From positions 1,034,905-1,098,904 of the forward strand of contig ML681971.1 of the NCBI GenBank assembly GCA_007922195.1: a stretch of DNA of 64,000 bases, read 5' to 3'. This stretch comes from Podocnemis expansa (taxonomy: Eukaryota; Chordata; Testudines; Podocnemididae). The translations under genes and the position numbers were made by a program. The notes beneath the pieces are model-generated. The model had not been told where the DNA came from and ran no database searches. It saw nothing but the letters and a program-made list of their open reading frames with translations. Positions 20,236-31,067 of this stretch are shown here, one piece after another. Position 1 is the stretch's first letter. Each line of letters opens with the position of its first letter.

Positions 20236-21179
20236 GTATTATAAATCGATATAGGCCTCCTACCTTCTCTTAATCATTCTACTTGGTACCATTTATATAT
20301 AGCCTGTGATTGTAGCTTCTTCACTTGAGTTTTGCATAGTTTGTGTAGTTATTATTTTCTCTGTATCCTGCATAATCTTTTTATGATATAGTTGTTTAAG
20401 GTCTAGCATAGTTTTGTGTTGTTAATTTGCCAAGTGTTTTGTTAGTCATTTGTATTTTGCATCCTTCTTACTGTATAATTGTTCATTACTCTGCTTCTGC
20501 TCTACACTGCTGGCCCCAAACTTCCCCAGTGTACACGGGGGGAGTGTGGGGGTTTATTTTTCTCTCATCTGACTTTTTTTTTCATTCTGCCGCCCACCCT
20601 TCTTGGCTAGCAAGGAGGAATGGCTTCCAGCCATTGGTAAATACGCGTTGGGTGGGCTGGTCAGTGCCTATACCGATGTTGAGGCAGTAAAAGGCCAGAA
20701 AAGTCCTTGACTTATTATGGCCACCCTCTTGTAGGTCATTAATCCATACTGTTATTTAACTATAAGTACTTTTGTAGGTTGTAAGTGTTTTGCATAGACT
20801 CTCATAGTTTATCCTGTTGTTTGGCTGGAGGTATTTTACAGGTGCTTTATATAGACTCTTGCTCCACACTGTTACTTGGTTATAAGTGCTTTGCATAGGT
20901 TTTAGCTTTATATTGTCATTTAGTTATAAGTGTTCATTTAGATTTTGCTTTATGCTGTTAGTTGGTTATAAGTGTCCTATATAGATTTTTGCTTCATATT
21001 GTTAGTTGATTACAAGTGTTTTTGTATAGATCTCCTTGTTTTACACTGTTAAGTGGTTAAAGGTGTTTAAGGTGTCACTATAAAAGTAGGTTTGTTTTGT
21101 TTACTTGAACTGGTGTCCGTCTCATTGGTGGGTGTCGCTGGTCCATCCCAGTCACATCGCGAACCCGGGGTTCAACAAA

Positions 21180-21500
21180 GTCGGGCATCTGTGTGGTCCC
21201 AGGACGAGACCCTGTCCCTCCTGTGGATCTGGGGCAGGGAGGGCATCTGGGCCAGGTTTGAGGCATGTCACAGAAATGTAGACATGTACCAGGACATCGC
21301 TGAGGCTCTGTCTGCTGACAGCTACGAGCGCACCATAGAGCAGGTGCACTCAAAAGTCTCAGGCAGGACTACACCCGGGCCAGGGAGGCCAGAGAAGACT
21401 GTGTCCCACAGCAGGGCAGCACACTGCAGGCTAGCAGTGGGTCTACCAAGCACTCGAGGATGGTATGGGAGCCGGGGAGCATCCATAGCCATCTCTCTCG
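21180..21500 (+). pseudogene. Myb/SANT-like DNA-binding domain of a Harbinger-type element, frameshifted
   Basis: One frame gives VWSQDETLSLLWIWG, a CHRNVDMYQDIAEAL helix and YERTIEQVHSKV, matching the Trp-rich Myb/SANT-like module (W...E...L..IWG...RN...Y..IA..L...RT..QC..KV). Directly after HSKV the homology continues in another frame as LRQDYTRAREAREDCVPQQG, so there is a frameshift near 21357. Proteins of this type bind the ends of PIF/Harbinger transposons and work with a separate transposase. The ATG at 21092 used by the longest frame lies in unrelated sequence. Confidence 0.8.
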
Positions 21501-21821
21501 CACACTCTTGGGAGTCACAATGGACAGGGAGGGGAGGTCAATTTCTGCTTTTATGCAATTGGCTGGCAACATGACTGGCAACATGGCCGCCAGCATGGCC
21601 CAGTGAGAGGGCCATGTCTCCACACCTCCCATGCTGCCCCTGTCCTGAAGCAAAATAGCACATCCACACACAGGACATGCCATATCACTTTGAGGGTTTC
21701 CCTTATTTCGATTTAATATTTTCTTATTTCAATTTATTTTGAAATAAGGATTTTATTTCAAAATAACTCATTTTGAAATAACTTATTTCGAAATAACAGT
21801 TTATGTGTGAACACAGCCATA

Positions 21822-22677
21822 GAGTGTCAATTCACTGTCTCCTCTTTCTGAGTTGTCTGAAAATGTTCAGTGAACTTGAGAGAAGTACAGATAGGTCCTC
21901 CCCATCCCTAGAGATGCTGTATTGATTTAAGGTCCATTTATGATACTATTTAATATCAATATTTCAAAATTACTATAATCCATAAGAGATATACCATGTT
22001 AGATAACAGTAGGAAGGTTATAATTTGCTAAGAATTATTATATTGTTTATATATAGGTGTTGTATTGGTATTAAAAGCTATGAATATGTTTGATGCATCT
22101 ACATTTGAACTTGTTATATTTTTCTGGGAAACACGCTAGACGGGATGCTTGCAGTGATTGTCTCTTTAATGGCCCATTAAGGAAGCTCACAGGTCCAATG
22201 GGCCCAGGGAGAGACCTGGTAAGTCATCAGGACTTGCCCATGTGAATCTAAACTCGATTTTATTTCTGCAAAATTTCACACACAGCATGGGAAACGCCAG
22301 AGGCGATAAAAGGTCATTGCAACATCCCCATTTTGTCTTCAGGCATGTTTCAGACTATACAGCTTTCAGCAAACATCTACCTCTGGATCTATTCATCTGC
22401 AGACTGCAGCTGAAGCTGTGGAACAAAGGATTGAGGTTCATTCAGGTGCTGGATGTTTACCAGAGGAATTATAAAAGTCTGCAAACACCATATTCTGCCA
22501 AGGACTCAGTTTACATGGACTTTTTAATCATTTTATGTATGTGATTTGCTTTGACCCTTTAACATTTCTCATAGTTTGTTTCTTTCCTTGTATAATAAAC
22601 CATTAGTTTTAGTTACTAATGGATTGACTGGCAGTGTGGTATGTTTGGTTAGCTCCAAACTTACAGGGTAAAGAAGA
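21822..22677. other. No gene; probable unclassified repeat at about 22120-22620
   Basis: The stretch with GGAAACACGCTAGACGGGATG, GAGAGACCTGGTAAGTCATC and TATAATAAACCATTAGTTTT (polyadenylation-like, near 22593) reads like a retroelement LTR or retroposon, but no second copy is present to fix its ends. The 100-codon frame at 22242-22544 has no family match by eye. Confidence 0.35.
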
Positions 22678-23013
22678 TTAAGTCGGTCAACAGATTCCTG
22701 CAGCCACATTGGGCTTTTATTAAGTTGACTTCAGCACTTCCTTAAGTCAACTTTATAATACCACGTCTTAAGGTCGACTTAATACTTAACTCGACCTTAT
22801 TAAGTCAACTTAATCCAATGTAGATGGGGAAACCCCTTAAGTTGACCCAACTGGCACTTCTCCAGCGCAATGTGGGACAGCAACCCATAATGCACCACTC
22901 CTTCACCGACCTACCATTTGCCAGTGTAGATGCAGTTAATAGGAGTTTTCAGTGTGGACTTTCTAAGTTGACTTAAAAAGGCCAACTTAACAGAGCCTCC
23001 AGTGTAGACATAC
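22678..23013. mobile_element. Harbinger-like MITE, GTCGACTTAA family, truncated
   Basis: Built of AAGTTGACTTAA/TTAAGTCGACC palindromes. The right end is CTCCAGTGTAGACATACCC; the left end lacks the matching GGGTATGTCTACAC terminus, so the copy is truncated. It is the reverse of the element at 50417-50777, sharing CCTGCAGCCACATTGGGC. Region 23014-23526 after it shows no gene. Confidence 0.75.
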
Positions 23014-26000
23014 CCATAGACATCTGGTATTGTGGCTGACCCTTTGGGGTCAGAAGAATTATTTTGGTAAAGAGAATGGAGTTTTAAGTAACATATCTCT
23101 TTACTAGACCAAGTGGCTGGTTGGGAACCAGTGGCTGAAATGTAGTAAAAGCAGCTGTTTATATTTTTATTGTGGCTTCTTGATAACCAGTGTGAAGAAT
23201 GAGAAGCATGTTTGTGACTGATTGGGAAGCCTGACTTCAGTCTCACTCATCAATGCTGGGTGAATTTGCTTTCATTTTGCAGCCTGCCCTGATTTTGGCA
23301 TTTTCACATAGTTAACCCCTAACGGCCACATCACACAGCTCTCATGGCCTGCAGGATGGTAAATGCTCCTGTGAAGAAGGCAGGTAGTCAGCATCTCTTA
23401 AATTAAAGCAACTGTTTGGCCTTGCTCCAGTTTTCCTTTCAGTGGATGGCCCCGGAAAAGTTATCATAAACAGTTTTGCAATCGAGTGAATTCTCAGGTG
23501 ACTTGTATTCATATACTCTAGCTATAGAACGGTGGGTTACCTACAGTAACCATTCTTCTTCGAGATAGGCTGCTCGGATCCATTCAGTAATAGATGTCTC
23601 CATGCCAGAGCACCAGACTGGTCGGAAAAACTTTGTCCTAGCCTGTCAGAAGAGGGTAGGCGGCCACCGTCCCTCGCGCCACCCGTGGCTATATATATGG
23701 TCGCCTCCCTGCCCCCTCCTGAGTTCCTCAGAGTCGCCAACTCCAGAAGTGGGGATGGAGGGGAGGGACCTGAATGGATCCGAAGAGCCCATCTCAAAGA
23801 AGGACAGTTACTGTAGGTAACCCACCGTTCTTCTTTGAGCGCTGCTCAGATGCATTCAGTAATAGGTGACTACTAGCCATGCTGACGGATGGCGGGTGGA
23901 GTTGGTACTTCTGCCTTCAGCACAGCAACAAGCCCAGTGAGGCAGATACCCTCCAGCAAGGTATTCTCTGACAAAAATGGTGAGCAGGCCTAAACAAGCC
24001 TAGAAGGGCAAGAGCTGAGGGTCCGTCAGGACAGGCAGGCCCGAACTCACCAAGGCAGATAGTATATATATAGGGTGGGCCAGGTCACCTGGATTGGGAA
24101 AGGGGTGCAATCTGAGAAATGGATTGCGCAGGTGCCCTGCCTGGGAGGGAAAAATCGGAATGTATCTGGCTGACCACAAGTTTGGCCTAGGTCATGCCAC
24201 GTGGACGCGCAAGAGAAACGTTAAAGGCTAGCAAATGGGATTAGCCGAATGGGTGCGTCTCAGGCGAGAACAAGAAGGGAAAGGCATAAGGCACTGAAGG
24301 CTTCCAGGAGCTGCGTAGTCATGGACTGGTTTGGCAACTACTAAGTGCACATGAGGAAAAAGAGGGAATGGGCAATGCCCCCTAAGAGGATGCGGCCACG
24401 CCAGTCATCTGGATAAAAGAGAGGAATAAGGGGACAAGCCCGCGAGATGGCTCGAGGGCGACTGAGAAGACCACAAGACACAGGCCACAGCATATGGAGT
24501 TGAGCCAAGCAGGACTGGGCCTATGGCATGTGAATTAATGACCTAGCAGCACAGAAGTGCATGATTTCAGCCGGGTTGGCACTAAGACCAGCCTCTTCCA
24601 GGAGACAGGTTCCAGAAAGGTACTGACCACAATGTGACCTGAGGCAATGCTGACGGGTTGGTCTACTAGGGCCCACAGGGTGCTAGAATGTAGGGAAGGG
24701 CCCCTCTAGTCTAGACTTGCAGGGTTTACTTCTCGAAGGTCTCACTAGAGCGTGAAGGGAAAGGAGAGGAATGGAAGAGAGGTCTCACTGCTGTTCAGTC
24801 AGCCCCTAGGTGACCTAGGGAATTGGAGGAGAGCTGGAAAACAGCGGACTCAGTACCTATGGTGCTTGCCGGAGGTATAACGATTCCACTTTGCCAGCCA
24901 GGGCTGCCAAGGAGGACATTCTTCAATACATGGAGATTGAAGAACTTTGCTGTTAAGGAAGTTCCTTTCCAAGAATGGAACCTTAACAGAGTGGTCTCTG
25001 CCACCTCTGAAGGACACCTTAGTATCAGAGAACCCTGCAAATAGTGTAGTGGCTAGCCCTATGATTGATTGAACATTGATTGAACATTGAACCCAACGAA
25101 ATCCCCTCCCTGAGGGGAACTCGAGGTGAGTGGGGGGGATACCACCCCAAACTGCAATGAATTATAAAGCAATGGGTTTTCTGCGTATTATGCCATGGGA
25201 ATGGCAGTGGTGTCAGCAGGGTCCTTGAAAGGCAGGAGGGGACTGCAGATCTGCCAGGTGCCCCCAACATGCCTGGGGAAAGACGTGGTAGCCCTAAGGG
25301 GCTATGTGCAGCGTGGTGGGACGGTCCCACGGGGAGGTAGGGCGAACGGGGGGGGGTCATATCCTGCCAGGGGACAAGGTCATAGGGTGAGGGTCACGCA
25401 GGTGCCCTGGAAATGAGGGACCTTCTGTCTGATGCAGACAGCCGTCTCGAAGGTAATGGATACTGAGGCGGGTACTATATGTGTGAGGGCACTCAAAGGG
25501 GTAGGCCCTCCTTAGTTTCCCAACATATGGAACACAACAAAATGTTCCCCCTCCAGGATTTTTTGATGCTTTGGTGAGGTCTGGAAATCGTGGGCTATCT
25601 CGAAGGTGGTAGACTAAGGTGAAGGTTCCTGAGGTGGGCCCCTGGTTCCCAGTAGGTCACCAGGGGGCAGACACGAGGAACCGTGCGAGGGTGGGAAAGA
25701 GAGGAATGGGCTGTACCTAGGGCCCATGCCGAGGTAAAACCCGCTTTATAAGCACCTTCCCGATAAATGGCTTGCCGGGCAGCTGTATTTAGTACAGATA
25801 TGCCCCTTTCATTGCGTAAGAGAATTCCTGTCGAAAGGAGTTGGGGTCACAGTGCAGAAGACAGCGGTGCAACCAGGGGTGTCCTCCCCCCTTTCCCTGA
25901 CCCGGATATGCAGGGCCCTACCTGGGACACACGTCATGGCGACAGGAACAGTTCTGTTACGGGAAGTCTTCGGATGTGCACGTCTCGGAGCCCCGCCGAA

Positions 26001-26614
26001 GCCAGGCTACAATGAGACACGTCTCCGTCCCTTGATGAGGGGTTAGGGTGGAGGAACGCGGCGGGGAGTATTCAGGAAGGGAGTCTGTTGCAATGGGAGA
26101 GGGGCAGTTTCCGTCCTCAGGGAAGTCATTGCATACAGGCTGAGGGTGGTAGATACAGTGTTGGGTACATGCACCGTAGACAAGTGTCTTGTACTGTCAA
26201 TCCCCGATGCTACAGAGACCAGGTCAGAGAGGTGAGAAGGAGCTGCTGGGCTCTGGGTCAGCTGGGCCCTTGCCCTCGACCCAACTACTCAGCACCTCTG
26301 CCAAGAGAAGGAGGTCCCCAATCCCCAACTCCTTACTCCTGATCTATTTCCCCCTGCTGGTGGGGGAGGTAAAACGAGGCAGGGTCTGGAAGGTTCTTAA
26401 CAGACCTATCTGCCTTATGTGGGGGTGGTAGTGATGCCCTAAGACCCCTGCACCCATTTTGGGAGGGGTGAGTGAAAAAACCCCTTTGTCGCTGAAAGTG
26501 CAGCGGCAAAGAAGGGCTGTCCTGCCCGGTGAGTTGGGAGCTAAGTCAGTGGGGCGGGCCCAGGAGGGAGAAGGCTGAAATATTTTGCCTCTCCCCGAGG
26601 GTGCTGGGCTGTGC

Positions 26615-27673
26615 CTACCACTGAAAGTGTTTCAGGAGGAAACAGAACATTTCCTTCAAAGGGCAGGTCCAAGACCACCTGCTGTGCGTTAGGGGGCACT
26701 CTAGCCTCCCTAAGCCAAGCCACTCTGAGGAGAGTAACCGCTGAGGCCATGGTGTGGGCAGCGGTGTTACCGCATCGTGGGCTGAGAGGAGGAGGTCCTG
26801 TGAGACTGTGCTACCTTCCTCCAGGAAGGCATCATAGTCGTCCCTGGCCTTGGGCGGGAGCATGTTCCTAAATCTCCCAAGTGACTCCCAGACATCCAGC
26901 AGGTACCTAATGGTTACAGTCTGGTTGTTTGCCACTCGCAATTGAAAGGCCGAGGAAGAATACACCTTGTGGCCTAACAGATCCAGCTCTCTGGTCTCCC
27001 TCGCGCAGGGGGAGGTCCCTAGGGGGATCTCTGGGCCCCGTTGCCATCTGGACCACATCCCGAGGGGGGACTGGGTGGCCAGTGAGTGAGGAAAGTCAGA
27101 TTCTGATACCCAATACTTCATGCTTGCTGTATCCGAAACTGGAAGGACAGAGCATGGGCTTTGCCACCGAGAGCGTGCAAGGTCCCATACGCTCTGGTGG
27201 GGCAGGATTGCTAAGGGCGCCATGGAAGTGAACGCTAGCCCGAACAGGGTATCAGGGGGAAGGTTCAGGGGCTCCACTTCCATGCCTAAATGGGCCGTAG
27301 CTCGGTGCAGCAAGTGAAAGTGTGCCCCGAGGTTTCCCATAAAGGCCTCTGGTGTCAGAAGCAGGGCAGCACCGGGGACTCGCTGGGGAGGGGAGGGAGT
27401 TCCCTCAGGTGACCATTCTTGCCCCCGAAAACGAAAAGGGGATGATGTTTGGTGCTGGGGCAGTTTAGATCCCCTAGAAGATCCCTCTTCTGAGCTGGAG
27501 CCGGGGGAAGGGGATTGGGTTTCCTGGCTCTGTGCGGGAAAGGCTCCTGCTTCTTTGGCACTGGGCTCTGTGGTGCTGAAGGTGGGGTCAACTGGTGCCA
27601 AGGCAAGGTCGGCACCGGTGAGGCCGGACTGTACCAGCCCATCAGCACCGGAGGTGATATGGCACGGTGCCAA
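26615..27673 (-). pseudogene. DIRS gag-like protein, C-terminal part
   Basis: A 352-codon minus-strand frame. Recognisable is a segment LDLLGHKVYSSSAFQLRVAN (about residues 230-250), then a helical region with YLLDVWESLGRFRNMLP and a DDYDAFLEEGSTVSQDLLLS stretch, ending near LPLKEMFCF-like residues. This is the conserved structural region of gag-like ORF1 proteins of vertebrate DIRS elements. The N-terminal third is Pro/Ser-rich. The frame ends near FQW where the family protein would go on, so it is shortened or frameshifted. The copy is probably not functional. Confidence 0.7.
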
Positions 27674-27757
27674 GGCGAGCCTGGTGCCGATGGTGCCAGG
27701 CTAAGTGAGGGCGACCTCTGTCGGTGCCAAGGCGAACTTGGTGCCGATGGTGCCGGG

Positions 27758-28300
27758 CTAAGTGAGGGCAACCTCGATCAGTGCCGAGGAGAGCCCGGTG
27801 CTGATGGTGCTAGGCTGACTGAGGGTGACCTCAGTCGGTGCTGAGGCAAGCCCGGTGCTGATGCTACCAGGCTGGCTGAGGGTGACCTTGATTGGTGCCG
27901 GGGTCAGCACTGAGATGGTGTGACGACGGTGGTGGTCACCGGTGACATGATGCCGTGAAGGTGCCGGCGCTGAGCTGGGTCTCGGTGCCGGGCTTGAACC
28001 CAAAGCCTCGGCTGAAAGGTGCTGAGCCTCCTCCGAGGCTAGGGTGCGGCATTGCTGTTCCCTCTCCTTGATGGTCCAGGGTTTGAAGGAGAGACAAATG
28101 GAACATGCCGAGACCATGTGGTCTTTGCCCAGGCACCTGAGCCACTTCCTGTGGGGATCGTCCCTGGGGAAGGCCTTGCTGCATTTGGCAGAGGGTTTGA
28201 ACCCTGGCATGATTGTAGGCTGTTTCGGTCCAACGGCGGAAGGCTCTTGTAGTGGAATTAAATCCATGAAGAGATTCTCCCACTCGGGTGAAAAGCTGAT
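27758..28300 (-). pseudogene. DIRS gag-like protein, N-terminal part with Cys/His motif and tandem repeats
   Basis: The minus-strand frame carries KCSKAFPRDDPHRKWLRCLG then HMVSACSICLSFKPWT: Cys, Cys, His, Cys and Cys in a knuckle-like order that is typical of the DIRS ORF1 N-terminus. A Ser/Ala/Pro region follows, then tandem units of about 22 codons containing SAPTEVTLSQP and STISTGL (27760-27910). The repeat probably arose by slippage. The frame is not continuous with the C-terminal frame; a shift near 27700-27770 separates them. Confidence 0.68.
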
Positions 28301-28341
28301 TCTCAACAGACAGGCTGCTTGCGATTGTGAGGAGCGGACAT

Positions 28342-28959
28342 CAATGTTCCCTCTAAGCTGCGCTGGCACGCTGCAGCGCACCCCGCCGCAGCCGCCAGTG
28401 TAGGGAAGGCAGCGGGCAGTGCACAGCCGGCAGCAAGACTGCTTCGAGGGAGCTCCTGTGGAGCAGGGAGTTTTGAAAACTCCCGCCCAGAAAAGCTCTA
28501 ACGGAGCATGCCCAGAAATTCTGGGCATGCTCCGTAAAGCTTCTCTGGCCCAGGAGTTAGGGCTGGGCCTGCCTCGAGTCCAGCCCCGAGGTAAGTTTGA
28601 GGGGGCTGGGAGGGAGGGTGAGCAGGAGCAGGGGGGCGTGCTGCCGGGAGCAGGGGGGGTAGCAGGAGAGGGGGCGAGTGGGAGTGGAGGGGCGATGCCG
28701 GGACCGGGGGGCGATGCCGGGACTGGGGCGGGGGGGAGCGAGCAGGAGTGGGGGGGTGATGCCGGGACCGCAGTGCGAGTGGGAGCAGGGGGGTGANNNN
28801 NNNNNNNNNNNNNNNNNNNNNNNNNNNNNNNNNNNNNNNNNNNNNNNNNNNNNNNNNNNNNNNNNNNNNNNNNNNNNNNNNNNNNNNNNNNNNNNNGGGG
28901 GGGAGCGCAGCGAGCAACACGAGTTGCTCAGCTGCTCTCTCCCCTTAGAGGGAACATTG
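28342..28959. mobile_element. hAT-like element nested in the DIRS element, copy 1 (contains gap)
   Basis: Termini CAATGTTCCCTCTAAG and, inverted, CAATGTTCCCTCTAAGG. Flanks GCGGACAT (28334-28341) and GCAGACGT (28960-28967) match at 6 of 8 bases, both differences being G/A, as expected for a hAT duplication that has decayed. The interior is G-rich with GGGAGCAGGGGGG-type runs and a 100-base assembly gap (28797-28896). A second copy is at 55533-56296. Confidence 0.75.
28797..28896. other. Assembly gap (100 N)
   Basis: A run of exactly 100 N, probably a gap of unknown size, in a G-run region that is hard to sequence. Frames through it are artefacts. Confidence 0.95.
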
Positions 28960-29427
28960 GCAGACGTTCCAGATCTGACGCGCAAGGCAGAAGAAATGAA
29001 ACTGAGGAGGGGGCGGGGAGACGGCCATATATATAGCCACGGTTGGCGTGAGGGGCGGTGGCCACCTCCCCTCTTCTGACAGGTTAGGCCAAAGTTTTTC
29101 CAACCAATCTGGCACTCTGGCACGGAGACACCTATTACTGAATACATCTGAGCAGCGCTTGAAGAAGAATTGGCGTGGTTCAATGGTGGCCCTACTCCCA
29201 TTGACCTAAAGTCCTCTTTTGGAAATGGGGAAGAACCAGGGGTTAGCTAAAGAGATAATGGGTAATGTATCATGTGTTCCTATTCACCTGTTGGCAGGGG
29301 CATTGCTATATAGAAAAGAGATTAGGGCATCCAGGGGATAGTGCATGATTTCCCGGAAGACTGGGTGGGCGCTCACAACAGCTTGGTGTTGTATTACTGA
29401 CAAGAAAACTTCTAAATATAAATTTAA

Positions 29428-29572
29428 AAGGGATAGCCGTGTTAGTCTAGTCCAGTGAAAAAACAACAAGGAGTTGTGTGGCACTTTAAGACTAACAGAT
29501 TTATTTTTTGCATGAGCTTTCATGGGAGAAGATCCCACTTCCTCAGATGCTTTGGGTGAACATTTCGAAGCA
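29428..29572 (+). mobile_element. SINE, single arm
   Basis: Starts with the tRNA-derived head AAAGGGATAGCCGTGTTAGTC, then AACAAGGAGTTGTGTGGCAC, GACTAACAGATTTATT and CATGAGCTTTCATGGGAG, ending in CCCACTTCCTCAGATGC. It has the best-kept head (B-box-like region) in the window. Confidence 0.8.
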
Positions 29573-29790
29573 TCTAAATATAAAGCCTGGCCTTTGGCTC
29601 TGCTGCCACAGCCTGGTAGAAGGGTTACATATGCATGCCTTCGCTGGGTGTGGAAACACAGCTTTGTTTGTCTGCATTTATTCAAGCCATGTGAGACAAA
29701 TCTGGGGACGTGACCTGTCAAAGTTTCATGTATGATGTTGCAGGAAGTATGCTACCATAGCAGTGTAAAGGCAGGCTTAGAAGCTGTGCC
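29573..29790 (-). repeat. LTR-like family A fragment, inverted
   Basis: The reverse complement carries CTATGGTAGCATACTTCCTG, CAACATCATACATGAAAC and CACAGGTCACGTCCCC-like sequence, matching the 5' part of copy 1 at 3450-3560. It has no coding content. Confidence 0.4.
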
Positions 29791-29799
29791 TAACAGCTT

Positions 29800-30290
29800 C
29801 TGAACTGACAGGGGGGGTGCAACTAATCTGCATGGGTCCTGTATTAGCATGGATACAAAGAGCACAATTAGCTCACTAGCATACTGGAGGCACTGAGGCA
29901 AAGTATACTGGGTAATAGCATTTGGGGTTTCTTTTCTCACAAATCCATCAATATCCATAATTCTACTAAAGGGAAATATGAAATACTGTATTTGAGTAAA
30001 CTGCTATTCTCTGTTTCAAATCTATCTGGGTTAGTTAAAGGGTAAAAGACACTCTTACTTAGAAAAAGATTTGTAAGAAAAGCTTCTGCATATTTTAACC
30101 TAAAAGACTAAGAAAAATAGAAGTGGTGGGTTGGGGCACTTTGTCCCTCTCTCCTCTTGCATCTTCTGTTTGTTATAGAATAGTTGAATTAACCAGATGC
30201 TAAAGGCTAAGAGAGGTGATAATCACTGAGCTACGGAGAATTCCTTCTCCCTGAACTGAAAAGAAGCAATGGGGTGAAGCTGGTGAATGG
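29800..30290. other. No gene seen
   Basis: AT-rich, unremarkable sequence without a recognised repeat; the short frame at 29752-29958 has no family features. Confidence 0.25.
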
Positions 30291-30905
30291 CAAGAGCAGC
30301 TACTGGTGAGCTGGGTGACACAAAGGACCTGAAGGCAGTGCTGGTGGACAGTGGGCAGAGCCAGTGGACAGTGAGAGCAGCCAGCAGCGAGCTGGGCAAC
30401 ATGAGGGACTGGAGGGCAGAGCTAGCAGACAGTGGGCAGAGCCAAGGAACTGGTTCTAGAGGATGGAGTGAGTGACCAGTAGATGGCGTCAATGGATGGC
30501 TGGCATAAAAGACATTCCCTACATACCTTAGGGTTGTTTGGGAGCCTAGTTAGCACTGATTCTCCAGATCAGTGTCAGTTTTGCCATTAAGTTTGTATGT
30601 TCTGTTATGCGGTGTGGGTTATTGGGAACTTTGCTCTATACTAAGTTTCCTAGATAAATCAAAAGTGCTGATCTCTGTTATTTGGTCTTTTGCATTTTTG
30701 TTTTACTGCTATTAAAAGCTCCATTTTCTACACTCAGACTCGTGCTTGTGAGTGGGGAAGCCTTACCCTTTGGGGTGCCCAGGGAACAGTGCAGGAGTCC
30801 TGGAGATCTGGGTGGGGGCTCGAGCCAGTTGGTGGTGCTGCATCATTGGGAAACCCCTAGATATAGAACCCGGCCCTTGTTCTGCCAGCCCGCCCTGTAG
30901 AGCAT
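30290..30905 (+). repeat. Probable LTR 3' part with poly(A) signal
   Basis: The end reads CTGCTATTAAAAGCTCC, then TGAGTGGGGAAGCCTTACCC, GGGTGGGGGCTCGAGCC and ATAGAACCCGGCCCTTG, resembling the R-U5 and leader region of a reptile endogenous retroelement. ATTAAA near 30710 would be the polyadenylation signal. Upstream lies a repetitive AGAGCCAGTGGACAGTGAG region (30290-30470). No viral coding sequence follows. Confidence 0.4.
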
Positions 30906-31067
30906 ACCATGCTGTAGAGCATACCACGAACATTTCAAAAAGCACCTTACAAACCTTGACAAACTTTGCATTAGACCATACACAGTTACACTATAATGGT
31001 GAACATGAATGATACACAAATTATGCACCCCATGGTGTAGCATGTTACAGTTGAAGAAATCAGAGAT

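Larger units (their letters stand above)
19640..21050 (+). repeat. 1.4-kb promoter/leader unit, copy 1 (LTR-like)
   Basis: The unit starts TGTCAATAGAGG and matches 62370-63774 closely over its whole length. It contains an inverted CCAAT box (ATTGG near 19977), a TATA-like box (TTCTATTAAAACC near 20008-20018), a GACTGAGACAGGGAG block, a leader frame (20182-20235), and about 350 bp of degenerate tandem repeats with units such as GGTTATAAGTG and TTGCATAGA (20700-21050). The TG start, promoter-like elements and two dispersed copies suggest a long terminal repeat of an endogenous retroelement, but the right end is not defined. Its boundary with the host Harbinger element lies somewhere between 21050 and 21110. 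Confidence 0.6.
19268..21818. mobile_element. Large Harbinger-like element, copy 3, with Myb/SANT relic and nested unit
   Basis: Ends GGCTGTGTCCACACCAGG and, inverted, GGCTGTGTTCACACATAAAC, flanked by ATA (19265-19267 and 21819-21821). TTTCGAAA-type palindromes lie inside both ends. Unlike the short foldbacks, its interior keeps a coding relic with a Myb/SANT-like domain (21180-21500) of the kind that accompanies PIF/Harbinger transposases. A 1.4-kb unit beginning TGTCAATAGAGG (19640) is inserted in the left part. The transposase gene itself is absent. Confidence 0.85.
23527..29172 (-). mobile_element. DIRS-like retroelement with inverted terminal repeats
   Basis: The left end (from about 23572) and the right end (to about 29172) are inverted copies: CATTCAGTAATAG, GTCTCC(A/G)TGCCAGAG, GGAAAAACTTTG and CTATATATATGG recur in inverse order at 28965-29172. 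Next to the left terminal repeat lies a second inverted copy of its outermost part (GGTTACCTACAGTAAC at 23533 and again, inverted, near 23806), like the internal complementary region of DIRS elements. Two gag-like frames lie on the minus strand (27758-28300 and 26615-27673). Reverse transcriptase, RNase H and tyrosine recombinase frames are not visible in 23840-26600, so the copy cannot be autonomous. A hAT-like element is nested at 28342-28959. A TATA-like motif in each terminal repeat could act as promoter. Confidence 0.75.

Noticed and set aside
22242..22544. 100-codon frame as a possible gene
   Set aside because: No family motif; the surrounding DNA looks like a retroelement LTR with a polyadenylation-like site.
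26929..27844. Plus-strand frames such as the one at 27515-27844
   Set aside because: Shadows of the minus-strand DIRS gag-like frames and their tandem repeat.
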